Below are positions 30,303 through 43,000 of a DNA stretch of 64,000 bases, in pieces. The translations under genes were made by a program, and so were the position numbers. The DNA comes from Periconia sp. R9002. Lineage: Eukaryota; Ascomycota; Dothideomycetes; Pleosporales; Periconiaceae. The stretch covers positions 62,001 to 126,000 of the forward strand of contig JAMAHW010000043.1 in NCBI GenBank assembly GCA_023627715.1, in the 5' to 3' direction. Within the stretch, counting starts at the first letter, position 1; each line of letters opens with the position of its first letter. The notes beneath the pieces are model-generated. The model did no database searches. It saw only the letters and a program-made list of their open reading frames with translations, and was not told the origin of the DNA.

Positions 30303-32021
30303 ATGGTCCGCCTCTTACCTCTTCCCAAGGATGAATCATCCAACCCTGCCCCCCAAGAAGTGTATAACTGGCGTATCTACTGGCTGGCCATCTCCGCAGC
30401 TATGGGGTCAGCTATGTTTGGTTATGACTCCGCGTTCATCGGTGGGACGATGTCCCTCCCATCCTTCCGAGATCGCTTTCGCTTAAGTTCGGCATCCGGA
30501 AGTGAGTTGGCAGCGTTGAAGGCCAACATCGTTAGCACTTTTCAGGCAGGGTGCTTTTTTGGGGTATTGTTTTGCTACTTCGCTACTGAAAGGTTTGGTA
30601 GGCGGTGGCCGTTGATGAGCTGTGGAGTCATATTTAATATTGGCGCTATACTGCAGCTTGTTTCGGCCGGCAAGGTAGGACTGATATACGGAGGACGTGC
30701 TCTGACAGGTAAATTGGTATCATTTCCCTTCTTTATGCACCTTACTAACGTTTAAAAGGGCTTGCTGTTGGAGCGTCATCTATGATGGTTCCAGTATACA
30801 TCTCCGAGTCCTGCCCCCCTGCCATTCGAGGCCGTCTTATTGGAATATTCGAGATCTTCATCCAGTTCGCCCAAATAGTAGGATTCTGGGTCAACTACGG
30901 TGTCAATATACACGTTTCACCGACTTTGGACTCTCAATGGCATATCCCATTCGCATTGCAGCTTGTCCCGGGCTCGCTGCTCGTGATATGTATGTTCCTC
31001 CAGCCAGAATCGCCTCGTTGGCTGCTGAACGCAAACCGTGTTGAGCAAGCAAGCAAGGTTCTCCAACGCCTGCGCATGCTCCCGGAAGGCCACCAATATC
31101 TGGATTGGGAGATTAATACAGTCCTTGCTCAAATAGAAGAAGAGTCAAGCCAAGGAGCGAAGAAGAACTTCAAGGCAAAGCTCCGAGAAATCTGTCTGCC
31201 GCAGAATCGCAGTCGACTCTTGCTTGGAATCGCCCTCATGTTCATCCAGAACATGAGTGGAATCAATGCGCTCAATTACTTTTCTCCGTCTATCTTTTCC
31301 GCGATAGGATTCACCGGCACCCGCGTTGGCCTGCTCGCAACAGGAATCTTTGGCATCGTCAAAGCATGCGCTACAGCAGTGTTCATGATTTGGGGAATCG
31401 ATAAGCTCGGCCGTCGTCTTTCTCTGCTGATTGGATCCGCTGGAGCAGCTGTCGCGCTCTACTACATTGGCGGCTATACTCAATTGTCGGGATCTTTCGA
31501 ACAAGTAGCGACTGGTAGCCAAAAGAGTGCCGGTGGCTATGTCGCCATTGTCATGATATATGTCTTCGCTGTTTTCTATGCCATGTCTTGGAACGGCGTC
31601 CCTTGGATTTTCTGGTACGTTACATCTGCTATTCAAATGACCAATACTGACAATAACCAGCGCCGAGGTTTTTCCCATGGGAATTAGGTCCGTGTGTCTT
31701 GTTTTCACCACTTGTGCTCAGTGGCTTGGCCAGTTCATTATTGTGTACTCGACGCCCTACATGATGACGGACATCAAGTCTGGGACCTTTTTTCTGTTCG
31801 GATCTTCAGTGATTTTCGGACTTTGTTTCTCTTGGTTCTTGGTACCTGAGACCAAAGGGTTCACTTTGGAGGAAATGGACATCTTGTTCACTCGTAAGGG
31901 TCTGGCTTTCACATGGCGAAAGCAGGCGGAGCAATACATCCGGGACGCTCGAGCAAATGACACGGCCATGACTGTGTCAGTTACGGACAAGGAGACTGCG
32001 GATCATCGTGAGAAGGTATAG
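30303..32021 (+). CDS. qutD: Quinate permease (MFS sugar-porter family)
   Basis: Takes up quinate by proton symport across the plasma membrane (QutD, QA-Y). The exons 30303-30708, 30759-31614 and 31661-32021 give 540 residues, the usual length. It opens with MVRLLPLPKDE. YNWRIYWLAISAAMGSAMFGYDSAFIGG is membrane segment 1 in the quinate-permease form. Sugar-porter motifs are present: ERFGRRWPLM, PVYISESCPPAIRGRLIGIFE, PESPRWLLNANR, FIQNMSGINALNYFSPSIF, DKLGRR, WIFCAEVFPMGIRS, and VPETKGFTLEEMD near the end. Twelve membrane segments are expected. Intron phases are consistent, with clear branch points. It closes the right-hand edge of the cluster. Confidence 0.93.
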
Positions 32022-32470
32022 GTTGGTAGATTCCTTCAACAGTTGACATTTCTGAACTATCATACATCAAATTGATGTATAAAAACAAACTTTGAAATTC
32101 ATTTGATTAGATATCCTCTGGGTACAAGAGTTGTTCGAGATCATCAACCTAGTCGAATATAAAAATAGAGTTCATTGAATCACATGTACTGGAGAAAACT
32201 TCGGCACTGTTGAACTCGTACAAGTAGAAAAAGATGTCTCCAGTTTGTTCTAAGTATTCTTACATTACAAATGATAAATCGTTCAATAATTTCGCTGACC
32301 AATAAGGAAATGTCAAAAGAGTGTTTGCATCCATATACCACCCACGAACCCCTGGCCACATTGCCGAGGCACCTTCAAAACACTCCGCCTGCCCCTTCCA
32401 TTCATTTTCTCTAACACTACATAATCAATCATAACATACTGAAGGAAGAAGAAGTTTCAAAAACCCGTCA
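32022..32470. other. Intergenic region between convergent genes
   Basis: 449 bp of AT-rich 3' flanks separating the permease from the GH16 gene. No gene or repeat seen. Confidence 0.35.
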
Positions 32471-35124
32471 TTACAACAAAAGCCCAGCAGCAACCACGAC
32501 TGCCAGCCCTCCCCCTACAATTCCACGTCCAGAGTTCGCAGCGCCGGTATAAACGGGAACGTTATACGGAGCTGTAGTCGAAGGACGGTACTGCGAAACC
32601 GTTCCCACGCTAGCCGTAACGCGTCCAGATGAAGCTGGTTTCGAGACTACAGGGGATGACGCTGGTGGCGGCGGTGGAACGACAGCGGAGCTGGTCACGG
32701 GCTTGTAAGTGTCGTTGCTTTTGTTTTGCGGTGAAGTGGGAAGAGATGGAGGCGGCACGACGGTAGAGTTGATAACCTTTGTAGTCAACACAGGCGAGGT
32801 TGTCACACGGATGGGAGTCGAATAAGTCTTGTAACTTGTGAAGACGGATGTGGACGATCCACCGGGGCAGCCAGGGCACGGGACGGTTTTGGTCAGTGTT
32901 GTGGTTCGCGTAACAGGGGTTTCCGCAGGTCTCGTGGAAGGTGGTGGGGGTGCAATGGGAGTTGGAGAAGTCTTGTAGCTGGTGAAGACTATTGTGGTGT
33001 ATTTACCAGGACATTCAGGGCACGCGACGGTAGTGGTCAGTATTTTGGTTCGCGTAACAGGGGTTTCCGCAGGTCGTGTGGAGGGCGGGGGTGGTGCGAT
33101 CGGTGAGCTGCTTGTCGGGTACTTGGTGATGATGCTGGTAGAAGTTCCACCAGCGCAATTGGTACAGGGGACAACCGCAGTGACAGTTGTAGGGGTGCTC
33201 TTTGTGGCAGATTCGCTCTGGGTCTTAGGAGGAGGCAGGGAAGACACAGGTGTCGTGCTGCAAGGGATTGTGAGAGTCACAGAGGTGGGGGTGGCGGCGC
33301 AAACTTTGCAAACAGTCGTAATGACAGTCATTCCTGGTGGAGGGACGTAAGAAGATGAGCCTGTGGGCTTTCCGGGAACGCTGGATGTAGTTGTTGGGCA
33401 GTAGGTTACGGTTTGGGTAGTTGTCTTGGTGGTGAAGCCCGTGGAGCAGATGTCGACGTATGTTGTTGTGTACGTTGTCGTGAGGGTCTGTTTATCGGAT
33501 ACTGAGGCACCTTTAACGGGGGCTTCGGTAGTCTGGGACTTTGAGGAGGACGAAGCGTCGGTGATACCCGCAGGTTTGGAAGACGAGGAAGCACCACTGG
33601 TACCAGCAGGCTTGGATGGAGAGGAGCTTGCTGAAGAGGCGGTTCCATTAGAGAATGGCGCAGAGGAGTTGGGGATCACAGTAGGAGCCGCAGTTCCACC
33701 CGAGATGCGCGATGTCAACGCAGGACTACCGGTAGAGGATGTAGAGTTGGGAAAGAGGACGGATGAACTGGCAATTGTTGGGAATGAGGAGGAGGCTCCT
33801 GACACGGCAGTACCAGTCCTTGAGCTGGAGGGAGCCGATGAGGTCGCGCTGGATGATATCGCGCTGGATGATATCGCGCTGGATGATATCGCGCTGGATG
33901 ATATCGAGCTGGATGATGAGTCGGTACTCGAAGTAGTAGCGGTGTAAGTCTTGAAGTAGCTGATTTGCCAGTAAGCTTCCTTGAAGGCCGAAGGATTCTC
34001 AGCAACAAATTTCTTGCAGGAGTCCATGCCGTTCAATCCGGGATATTGGGGGCAAGAAGATTGACCTGATAAACGTTAGTCACTCGATCGTGTGAAAATA
34101 TTGATAGGGCTAATACCATAGACATTGCCAGCCCAGTCGCCGCAGAATGTGGTATCAAAGACGAATTGTTGGTTGATAAACCTCTCATCAAGATTGCAAG
34201 CACCCTGGAAGCTTGCAGATGGAATTCCAAACTCATCAACATTAGGGGCATCTGCTTTGATGCTACGGGGGATGTTGTTGCGAGGGAAGAACCACATCTT
34301 GATCGCAGAAGACGTCCATTCCATTGCATAAACACCTCCTTGAACATTGTTAAAGCCAGTTCCGAAGGAGTTCGGCTGTTGGGCGTTCACATCACAGCCG
34401 GATGCACCAGATGCACTGTCAAGAGCGCAGTTATAAAGACCTTGAGCTCCAGTCTGACCAACGCCGTTTACGGAGCATTTTGTGTCGGTGTGAAGAACCA
34501 TCTTGTTGGCAGTGTTTTGGTTCACACCCTCGATGATGTCAATTTCGCCGCGAATGGGCCTATAAGAAGCCACGTATTAGCATATGGTTGATTGTATTTT
34601 GTTGGTTTTGGTTTGAGTTGTGAACAATTTTCTTGAGTGGAAGTGGGGCATAGGGTCATTGCCTTACCAATTAACTTCTGTATTATACGTCCAGAAAGCC
34701 GGCCAGGCACCACAGATACTTCCTGGCATGTGTTTGAGGTCGAGAACGAAAAGCCCGTGATTATACTTCTTCACGGACTCGATGCGAACGCTGTTGCGTC
34801 CAGGCCCTGCGGGCGCACTCAACCGGGATTCGTAATCCACGCCGATATACTGATCGCCATCTTTCTGCTTCACAAGCTGTTGGTCACGAGCAGCAGATTT
34901 TGATACATAGCTTATGGATTAGCTGGATCCACGATAAAGGGCAATCTGAATACATACTTGACAAAACCATTGGTAGGGTCCGGTTTGTCGAAGAAGGTGA
35001 AACCATCCAGGAAAGAATCACCCTGATAGGTATCCTGTAGTTTGTACACAGTAGCAGAAGTGCTAGAAAGAGCGGATAAGGCCGCGATGGCCTTCAAAAA
35101 GAACGACGAGTATGATGGCATCAT
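32471..35124 (-). CDS. GPI-anchored GH16 beta-glucanase/transglycosylase with Ser/Thr-rich stalk
   Basis: Secreted wall or extracellular enzyme acting on beta-1,3(4)-glucan. The exons 35124-34958, 34910-34668, 34559-34117 and 34065-32471 give 815 residues. Residues 1-24 are a signal peptide (FFLKAIAALSALSSTSA). The catalytic domain reads TYQGDSFLDGFTFFDKPDPTNG, VDYESRLSA, GAWPAFWTY, and the catalytic ExDxxE in RGEIDIIEGVN (nucleophile and acid/base Glu). The second half is a Ser/Thr/Pro-rich stalk with repeats of the type STRPAETPVTRT...CPxCPG and a run of AISSS units. It ends in GRGIVGGGLAVVVAAGLLL, a GPI-attachment signal. Resembles MLG1-like endo-1,3(4)-beta-glucanases. The stalk probably spans the wall and is O-glycosylated. 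Confidence 0.9.
33846..33920 (-). repeat. 15-bp tandem repeat coding AISSS in the GH16 stalk
   Basis: Four identical 15-bp units (plus strand GCGCTGGATGATATC) starting at 33846, 33861, 33876 and 33891, then a degenerate fifth. The period keeps reading frame, so copy-number change would lengthen or shorten the stalk by five residues each time. Confidence 0.9.
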
Positions 35125-37167
35125 GTATTAAGTATTATGGTAGGGGAGGGTAAAATAGTATAAATGAGTGTATGTAGAGAAAGATCTACTACAATGAACG
35201 GACTGACGAGAAGTCGTTGAAGTTTGAACAACACGGGCAGATACAAATCATAAATACTGCTAGAATGTCCTCTGTGATGGTTTTGCTTTTCCAAGGAGAT
35301 AGAGGTTAGCTTCACGTCTACGCAAGCCACAGAAGTGGTAACGATAGGTAGGGTGGGGCGCCATGCCAGATCAGAACCTCAGCTGCGCCTTATAGTTCTT
35401 TGCTGGACTAATAATGCAGGAACATGATGCCACATGTTTGGCTACCTTTTCCCGATGGAATAGGGTTGCCTTTAGCCGAAAGGTAAACACAATTTGCGAT
35501 TAGATAGATTGTATTCGACTTCGCGTATACCAGCTGATTAAAGATCGCATATATTTCAAGAATATTGGGTGATATATCCTATATAAAGACACATGATAAC
35601 GCGATTCACTATTACTCCTATCAAGCAATTTGATTGGTGTCCCATCATCCTGGATTTCTCCCAATATACGACGCATCCCCTTTAATACGAGAGGGCTGAA
35701 TGTGTGCAGATTCATCACGCATCAATTGATGGTTGACGCGGAAAGTGGGGGCACAGAAGCGATGTGATGGCGTTGCACTGCCTGGTGCCTGGTACCTGCA
35801 TATGGCGTGACAAGTGTACGGATCCCCCACGTGGCTGAATCCACGATGCGAAATAATAATGTGAGTGGTGGGCGATGAAATGGTGCCCGCGGCTGGTGGT
35901 GCCAAGCTTCTAAAAAAGCATCGTCAGGGATTGTGGCGTTCCGTCAGGGGTAACTAATCGCAGAGATCCAGACCGAATCCATGGCGAGCATCTTCTATTG
36001 CTGGACTCGAAGCTGCGAGTAATGCGCCAGGTAAAAGTCTACTTGGGGTTAGGAAATCCGCCATAGGGGAACAATAGTGGCCACAGGCTACACCAATAAG
36101 TGTTGGAGAATTTTTTGCGGATATGTTAGCACCGTTCGTGACGCCTTCGTATATAGCGAGATGAATGACCCGCATTTTATGCGAAGACCATGCTCACTAT
36201 CAATAAAGGTCGGAGTGTCCGATATGCGTGGTGTTGTTGGTATTCTAGGTGTAAGGTCTAGTAGCGAGCGCGGAACTGGGAGTAGTGGATAAGCACTTGA
36301 AAAAGGAGAAGTAAATGCCATCAAAAAAATACTGCATTGGTCAGCAAGTGAAGACTGGAAAGGGGTGTTCAACAAGTTCTGCATATGTACGACACTTGAG
36401 AGCACCTCAAGTGCTTCCAATGTTTGAAGTTGCAAGAGATTTATTCATTTCGAGTTTCGATTGATGAATTCATGAATCAATGATTAAAATTGTGTTTGTC
36501 TTTGCAAATGATTGATCGAAAGAGCTCGCGGTATCAACTCAGGTATTAAAATCGCATGAAGCATCTTAACTAGGACGTACATATGTACTCAGTATGTATG
36601 CACCTTTGGAGGCACTTGGTCACACTTACATTGATGTGGGCAAGCAGGTAAATGATTGTCACGTGACTGAGGGGCTTGTCGGTCCTTCATCAAATTTTCC
36701 CTCCAACGTTCGCCCAACTTTCAACTTCAGCCTTCGATTAACTAACGCAAACTCTCGATTCCTCAGTGGCTAAAGGTCCAGCCTGTGTGGTGAACGAGTG
36801 CCATGGACACCGCCAATGTTTGCGAATAAGCAGTGGCGTCAGTCTTCTCTATACGCCTCGCGATAATCACCCCCGCCCTTCTCATCCTCTGCCCAGCTAT
36901 TTATGTAGCAACCGTTCAACTCCCTTTTCTGACAAGACCACCATGGATCCCACCCAAAACGTATCCTCACACAGTTTTTGTGACTCGTTTCGTCGCCCGA
37001 CATATCCGACATCAAATGTTTCATGACGTCAACGACCGCGTTCCACAATTCTCATCACCATCTGTCCTCAATTGACACTTCTACAACATATAATACCACA
37101 AAGTATGATCATCTGAGGCCTCCACGAAAACCACGCTCTCCACAATCACGCATAACAACCGCTAAAC
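35125..37167. other. 2 kb intergenic region
   Basis: Upstream of both the GH16 gene (minus) and the membrane-protein gene (plus). Open frames are short and without domains. I see no transposon ends, RNA gene or satellite. The last 400 bp are CT-rich leader of the gene at 37168. Confidence 0.4.
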
Positions 37168-38293
37168 ATGGTCGACCTTGCAAATGTCGCTGCTTTTGCA
37201 AACCCCCCGCAAAACGTGCTCGGGTCAGCCTTGTTTCTCGCGTACATCGCCCTCGCGCTCTATGGCACCCTAACAATCTCGGTATCGTTATACTCACAGT
37301 ACACCTCAATACCAGTGCCCAGCAAACAAACCGAGACATCAAGAAACAAAGCCAACGCCAAAGATAAGAAACAAACAAAAGAGTCGTTAGAATCTCAGAG
37401 TGCCCAATGGCAATCGGTACAGAGCGCGCGCAAGCGACACATCAAGATCTACGCCTTCCTGGCGTCAATCAGTTTCGCAACACTCTCATACCACATGCTC
37501 TCCTTCCTCAAATCCTCCTACACTGCCTATTCCGGACGGGAAAACCTACACTTGGCCGACATCACGTTATCAAGCCTTCAAGACTGGATGTTGCACACCT
37601 CGCTCTTCGATACGTTCGCCAAGGACCTCGTGCGCGACGGGCCCAGCGCAGCATGGACACAAGGTGCAGTACTTGCAACGTACTTTTGGAAAATCTGGAT
37701 GGCGGATAAAGGTACTTCAACCCCCTTACAACCAACCGCCCTACTCCATTTTACAGGATAAACTGACGCGGAGCGTACGCATAGCCCAACAACGCAACCT
37801 CCCGCTCAAAACCCTCGTCCCGTACATCCTCCTCTCCCAAATCCTCCCCATCTCCCTAACCGTCTCACTTTTCATAATCCAACTCCACCTCAACTCCCTC
37901 CACACCCCACAGCCACCTCCTCCCGAAACCACAGCCACCACGACAAGGAAAACAAATCCCACCCTCCCAACCATCATCCTCAACGCCTCTCTCCTCGCCC
38001 TCGCACCCCTCCGCAATCACACCATCTTCATCCCCCTCGTCCTACTCACGCGGTTCATCCTCCTCACCCCGTTTTCGGGGCGCGTCAGTCTGAAAGAGGC
38101 GCAGGTGGTGCAGAGCATTGCCATTTCGGGTGGGTTTGTGTTTGCGCAGCTGTTCATGATGAGGAAGACGACGTCGATAGGGGAGGTGGTGAGGGGGGTG
38201 TGGACGGGTGCAGAGGCGGTCAAGGCGTTGGGGTGGGATGCGCAGTTGGGGGCTGTGGTGCATTTGGTGTTGGGATGGGGTGGGGGTGTGTGA
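37168..38293 (+). CDS. Multipass integral membrane protein of unknown function
   Basis: The exons 37168-37711 and 37785-38293 give 350 residues. The first plausible acceptor (TTTTACAG) would create an immediate stop. The frame-preserving one is ATAG at 37784, behind the branch ACTGAC, giving WMADKAQQRNLPLK across the joint. About seven hydrophobic segments are visible: LGSALFLAYIALALYGTL, IYAFLASISFATLSYHML, GAVLATYFWKIWM, LVPYILLSQILPISLTVSLF, TIILNASLLALAPL, IFIPLVLLTRFILL and QSIAISGGFVFAQLF. A basic, lysine-rich cytosolic loop (about residues 50-90) and a Pro/Thr-rich loop (about 230) lie between. It resembles uncharacterised fungal membrane proteins; no catalytic motif is seen. Confidence 0.72.
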
Positions 38294-38411
38294 GATGTCT
38301 AGGAGACAAAAGAAAGATTCGGCGTTGGAAAATGTAAGCGTCATGTATGTATTACATTTGTGTATTTTACTCACACGCACGGCTTGGGGAGTGGCATGTG
38401 TGTGTTTTTAG

Positions 38412-38554
38412 ATAACCTTGTGTTTGTAACAGGTAGTTGAACTGTGGCGTAAACAAGGTTAACAATTTTCTATACTAGTAATTCTTCTAGTTTAAAGACA
38501 TTGTTAACCTTGTAGACGCCACAGTTCAACTACCTGTTACAAACATAGGGTTAT
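38412..38554. repeat. Foldback inverted repeat, 55-bp arms and 33-bp loop
   Basis: Arm 38412-38466 is the reverse complement of 38500-38554 at 51 of 55 positions. Two of the four mismatches would be G:U pairs if the plus strand were transcribed. The arms contain TTTGTAACAGGTAGTTGAAC and its complement. It begins 119 bp after the stop of the membrane-protein gene, so it could form a stem in its 3' UTR. It is too short for a transposase and shows no clear target-site duplication. A MITE-like element, a hairpin small-RNA precursor and a 3'-UTR structure are all possible. Confidence 0.85.
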
Positions 38555-39671
38555 TGCGGACGATATGCTATATTACGTCTTTCTTCCAAAATATAAAACT
38601 TAATGATGAACACATGATCAATCGATGGAATGACCAGTAATCTACTCATCTCCACCTACATAACGGTCTACCCTGCTCGAAACCCCCGAGCAATTCATCA
38701 AGTAACTATGTATCGTATACGAAGACTTGGATATATATGAATGAGCAAGCACCCGTTTCCGACCCTCAAATCATTATATTTACAGGATCTTTCTTATGCA
38801 ACACGAACGTAGGACAGCGAGGAACTCTCATTCTTGTACACGTATTCAAAACGCACACATGAAATTGAATGAGATCTTCACAGAGTATTGCTACCCTGGG
38901 TATCGACACAGGTAGGTATAACACTTGCAAAACGCACACATATACATTATTGACTTGTTTTGGTTACTAGGGATTCAATTTGTTTCTTCCTGTCGTGTCT
39001 TTTTCTGTTCTGCGAATAGATCGAAAAATCTGCTATGTTTTCTCTGAGAATTTTCCGTTTGATACCCTCTTCTGTGCCGTACACGAACAACAGCACACGG
39101 GGTTACCATATAATAAAGAGCGTACTTCAAAAGCCTCAATCAACAGTTCTTCAATACAGATGGATTATACAATATCGTCGTGTTATTTGTTGCATGTCAG
39201 GTTGTTTACTTGAATGTAAGCTGCTGTTTGCTGTAGCCTTTTCCACCACAACCTCACTACTTCACTGCCCGTTCTTTTCGGAACCAGGTATCACAACACC
39301 ACAATTCATTTCTGAACACAATATATAAAACTCTCTATAGAAGCTTTCAGAAAGCACTGCCAGTCGATACCGACTGGCAACTGCCCAAGAACGCAAAGTT
39401 ACCTTTGCCGTCCCACTGATCAAACTTGCATTCACCTCTCACGCTCCTCCAGATTCGCGATTCACCCTCACTCACTCACTCACCGTGCCTGCGTTGCCTG
39501 CCTGCCCTAGCGCCAATACCGCGCTCTTGCCCACGACTGCGTTTGTTTACACCTCTGCTGCCTGCCGCGCCGCGCTACACCCCGCTTATAAAACCTCTCC
39601 TCCCTCTCTTGCTTTCAACCTCAACCTCCCACAACCTCTCTTCTACACATACCCGACTACCTACCATATAT

Positions 39672-39950
39672 TCTGCCTTTGTGCACCTACGACTACTTTG
39701 CTCCGGCGATCTTCTTTTATACCTTCTGCCTTTGTGCACTTACGACGACCTCGCTCCGGCGACTTACTACGACACCCGCCTTTGGCACCTCTCCTCTACT
39801 TGCCTTTGCCACTTCCGACAACTTCGCTCCGACGACCACCCGAAACACCCGCCTTCGTGCACTTACGAAGCCTTCACTCCGGCCATTGTCCTAGAGTGAC
39901 TCTAACCCTTCGCCTCTTTGAATTCCGACGACTACACTCCGACGCCTCCC
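39672..39950 (+). repeat. Imperfect tandem repeat (about 50-57 bp) in a 5' leader
   Basis: Four to five degenerate units of the form TGCCTTTGTGCACTTACGAC followed by a CTCCGGCGA-type block, starting at about 39672, 39725, 39797, 39848 and 39906. They end about 100 bp before the ATG of the large repeat protein. Stop codons interrupt the frames, so this looks like untranslated leader. Confidence 0.6.
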
Positions 39951-40049
39951 TCGACAACCTTTTACCTCTGCACCCAAGATCTCTTCCCATTGACCTAACC
40001 TCTTTTTTCCTCCTACGTCACATGGTATTTTAAACGACCTCTTTATAAG

Positions 40050-43000
40050 ATGGCGGCCTTCACGGCATATACCCCTCTTCGCTTGAATCGCGACAAACCC
40101 GTCCTTGACGACGTTTTCGTGAGCGAGGTTTACAGCGAATATGACGAGGATTCCACTGAAGAAGTTGACGTCGACAAGCCAATAACATCTGATCACGATC
40201 CCCAGACTATCTTGGGTCTGTCTTCCAGTGCAACTGTGACTCCTTCATCGGATCAGACTACTGTGCCAAAAGAGCACCCCCTATCAACCACAACACCCGA
40301 CATAGTCCTTCTATCAGATCAGACCGTACCTTCTAAAGACCGCATCGAAGCAGCAAAAGCATCCAACACTGTTCCAGAGGCTCCTATAAAGACTTCAAGC
40401 AGTGATACACTCGATACATCTACCTCACATGCCAACATTTTTCAGAAGGCCGTTGAAGCACGTCGATTGCAAGCTGCTGAAGCCGTAGCCATTTCAGCAA
40501 TTCAAAAGGTTCGAGCTAGACAAGCATGGCGTAGCACCATCAACAAACACGTCCAAGAGCAAGACAATCAACGCAAGGAGCACCTGAGGGCTCGAGGACG
40601 TGCGAGGGATAAGGTAGCTAAAGACACACGGTTCAAGAAAACAACCCGCGTTATGAGAGCATCCAACCCAAGGAGCTCGCTGTCCAGGTTACCGGACCCA
40701 TTGCCAATTCTGAAAAGCTATATGGCCACCATGAACTCGAATCAAATCAACACAGAGCAGGAGTTCACATCAGTTCCTCCCCCCGACAATAACGAAAATC
40801 AATCTCCGAAATGCTCCGCCGAATCTGAGGATCACCATTCTGAAGACATGTCTCTCCCACAGCCATATGACGACGGTGATACCCACATGGCTGATACGCA
40901 GATCGAAGACACTGTTATTCAACATGCCCCTAGCATCTCTGCAGGTCAGAAACGTGCGCGTGATGACGAAGATGATGAGCTTGCCATCGAACACCGCGCC
41001 AAGATCCCGAAGCTCGAAGTTAACAATCACACTATCCATATGGATGCTATGGAGATTGATTCCGTTGTTATTGAGCAACAACCGAGCATCTATTCGAGCC
41101 AGACATATGCACGGGATGATGGAGACCATGAGGATCCCATCGAACAAGTCAACAGTCCTACTCTAGATACGGATGCTATGGATATGGATATCGTTGCTAT
41201 CGTGGAACACTCTTGTATCTCTTCAAGCCAAAAACATGCACGAGATGATGATGAAGATGAGCTTTCTTCCGAGCATGGCGCGAAGTATGCGAAGATTGAG
41301 GTCGACAATCTTACCACCTCTTCAGGCCAAGAGCATCCTCAGGAACACCCCCAAGAGCATCGTCAAGAGCAGTCACTAGATGACGAAATTTTTGAACCAG
41401 ATCTTCCTACTCGGTATCCTGACGAGCATCGCCAAGAGCATTCACTGAATGAGGAGGATATTCAAGTCGAAGGCCTTCCTACCGAAGAAGAGTGGGAAGA
41501 TCCCAAAGTGACTCCGCTTGATGAAGAAGATATTGAACAGGAAGGTCTTCCTACTGAGCATACTCAAGGTCGGGAGGAGCCCCAAGTGGATACCGAAGAG
41601 TGGGAAAATCCACAAGTGCAGTTCGACGAGTGTGATGATGATCCCCAAGATCATGTACAAGATCAAGGAGATGGTGATGTTGAGATGTCTCTTGCTGAGT
41701 GTCACGTCAATTCTCTACAGCTCGGAAATGATTATGCTGCCAGCTCCCATGGCCAGAAGCGTCCCCGCGATGATGAGGACGATGAACTTGCTACTGAGCA
41801 CTGCTCGAAGTTCACCAAGCTTACCGATACTATCATCTCTCAAGGCCAAAAACGTCTCCGCAATGATGACGACGATGAGTTTGTTGCTGAGCACCACTCA
41901 AAGTTCACCAAGCTTACCGGTAGCATCATGGCGCAGGGTCAGAAGCGTCTCCGCAATGATGAAGAAGATGAACTTGTCGCTGAGCACCGCACGAAGTCTA
42001 TCAAACTTACTGGCAATACACTCATCTCGCAAGGCCAGAAGCGTCTCCGCAATGATGATGACGATGAGCTTGTTGCCGAGCACTGCGCCAAGTCCATAAA
42101 GCTTACTGACGACGTCACCCCCTCGAAAGGTCTCAAGCGCCTTCGCAATGATAGCGATAACGAGCTTGTTACTGAGCACCGCGCTGAATCCCCGGAGCTT
42201 ACTGTTTCCGTTGCCATCAAGCAAGGCAAGAAGCGCCCTCGCAATGATAGCAATGATGAGCTTGCTGCCGAGCACCGCGTAAAATCTCCAAAGCTTAGTG
42301 GTGATCCCATTATCTTGCAAGGCCAAAAACGCCCTCGCAGTCATCGCGATGATGCGCTTGCAGTTGAACATTGTATAAAGAACCGGAGAATCGACGATGA
42401 TAGTTCAACCGTCAATGCTGTTAATGACAGTGAAGAATCAGGAGAGTTGCCAGTAGCTGGACAAGACACTGCATCATCACCTGAATTGAATTCTAGGACT
42501 GCTGTCCTCACGGTAGAACAGCCCCAACAGCCTGCTGTACCTGCCTCCCACGAGCACGTCGAGCCTGTTGCGGAATCTGAGAACGGTGCGTTTGGTATAC
42601 CTGTCCGAACAGAGTCTGAGGAACATGTCGCCGTTCCCACATCATCCACATCGTCATCTGCAGCTCGGGCTCGAACAGGATCTCGGTCTCGCACAGAGTC
42701 TGAGGAAAATGTTGCTGTTCCCACATCATCCACATCATCCACATCGTCATCTGCGGCTCGGGCTCGAACAGGAACTCGATCTCGAGAATCTCGGTCTCAA
42801 AGAGGATCTCGTTCTCGAACACGATCTCGGTCTCGAACAGAACGCACATTCGTCATCTATCACAACACAGGTGTACAGACTACGATAATTCAGGACGCGA
42901 ATACCTTCCGCCGCTGCTATGGCCGTGAACCCAACATACTCAGGAACAATGAGATCGGCGCAGGCGGTCGCGGCCGCTTTACGCGTCAGAACTACAAAGA

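Larger units (their letters stand above)
38294..40049. other. Intergenic region with foldback sequence and repeat-rich leader
   Basis: The proximal part is the 3' flank of the membrane-protein gene and contains the 143-bp inverted repeat. 38560-39420 is AT-rich with no gene. 39420-40049 is a CT-rich leader of the large repeat protein, with an imperfect tandem repeat. Confidence 0.45.

Noticed and set aside
37765..37784. Acceptor TTTTACAG at about 37756 for the membrane-protein intron
   Set aside because: It gives G+GATAA and an immediate stop. The ATAG acceptor at 37784 keeps the frame and has a branch point.
39426..40033. Overlapping open frames in the CT-rich leader of the repeat protein
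   Set aside because: Low-complexity peptides from pyrimidine-rich DNA in two frames at once, interrupted by stops before the ATG at 40050.
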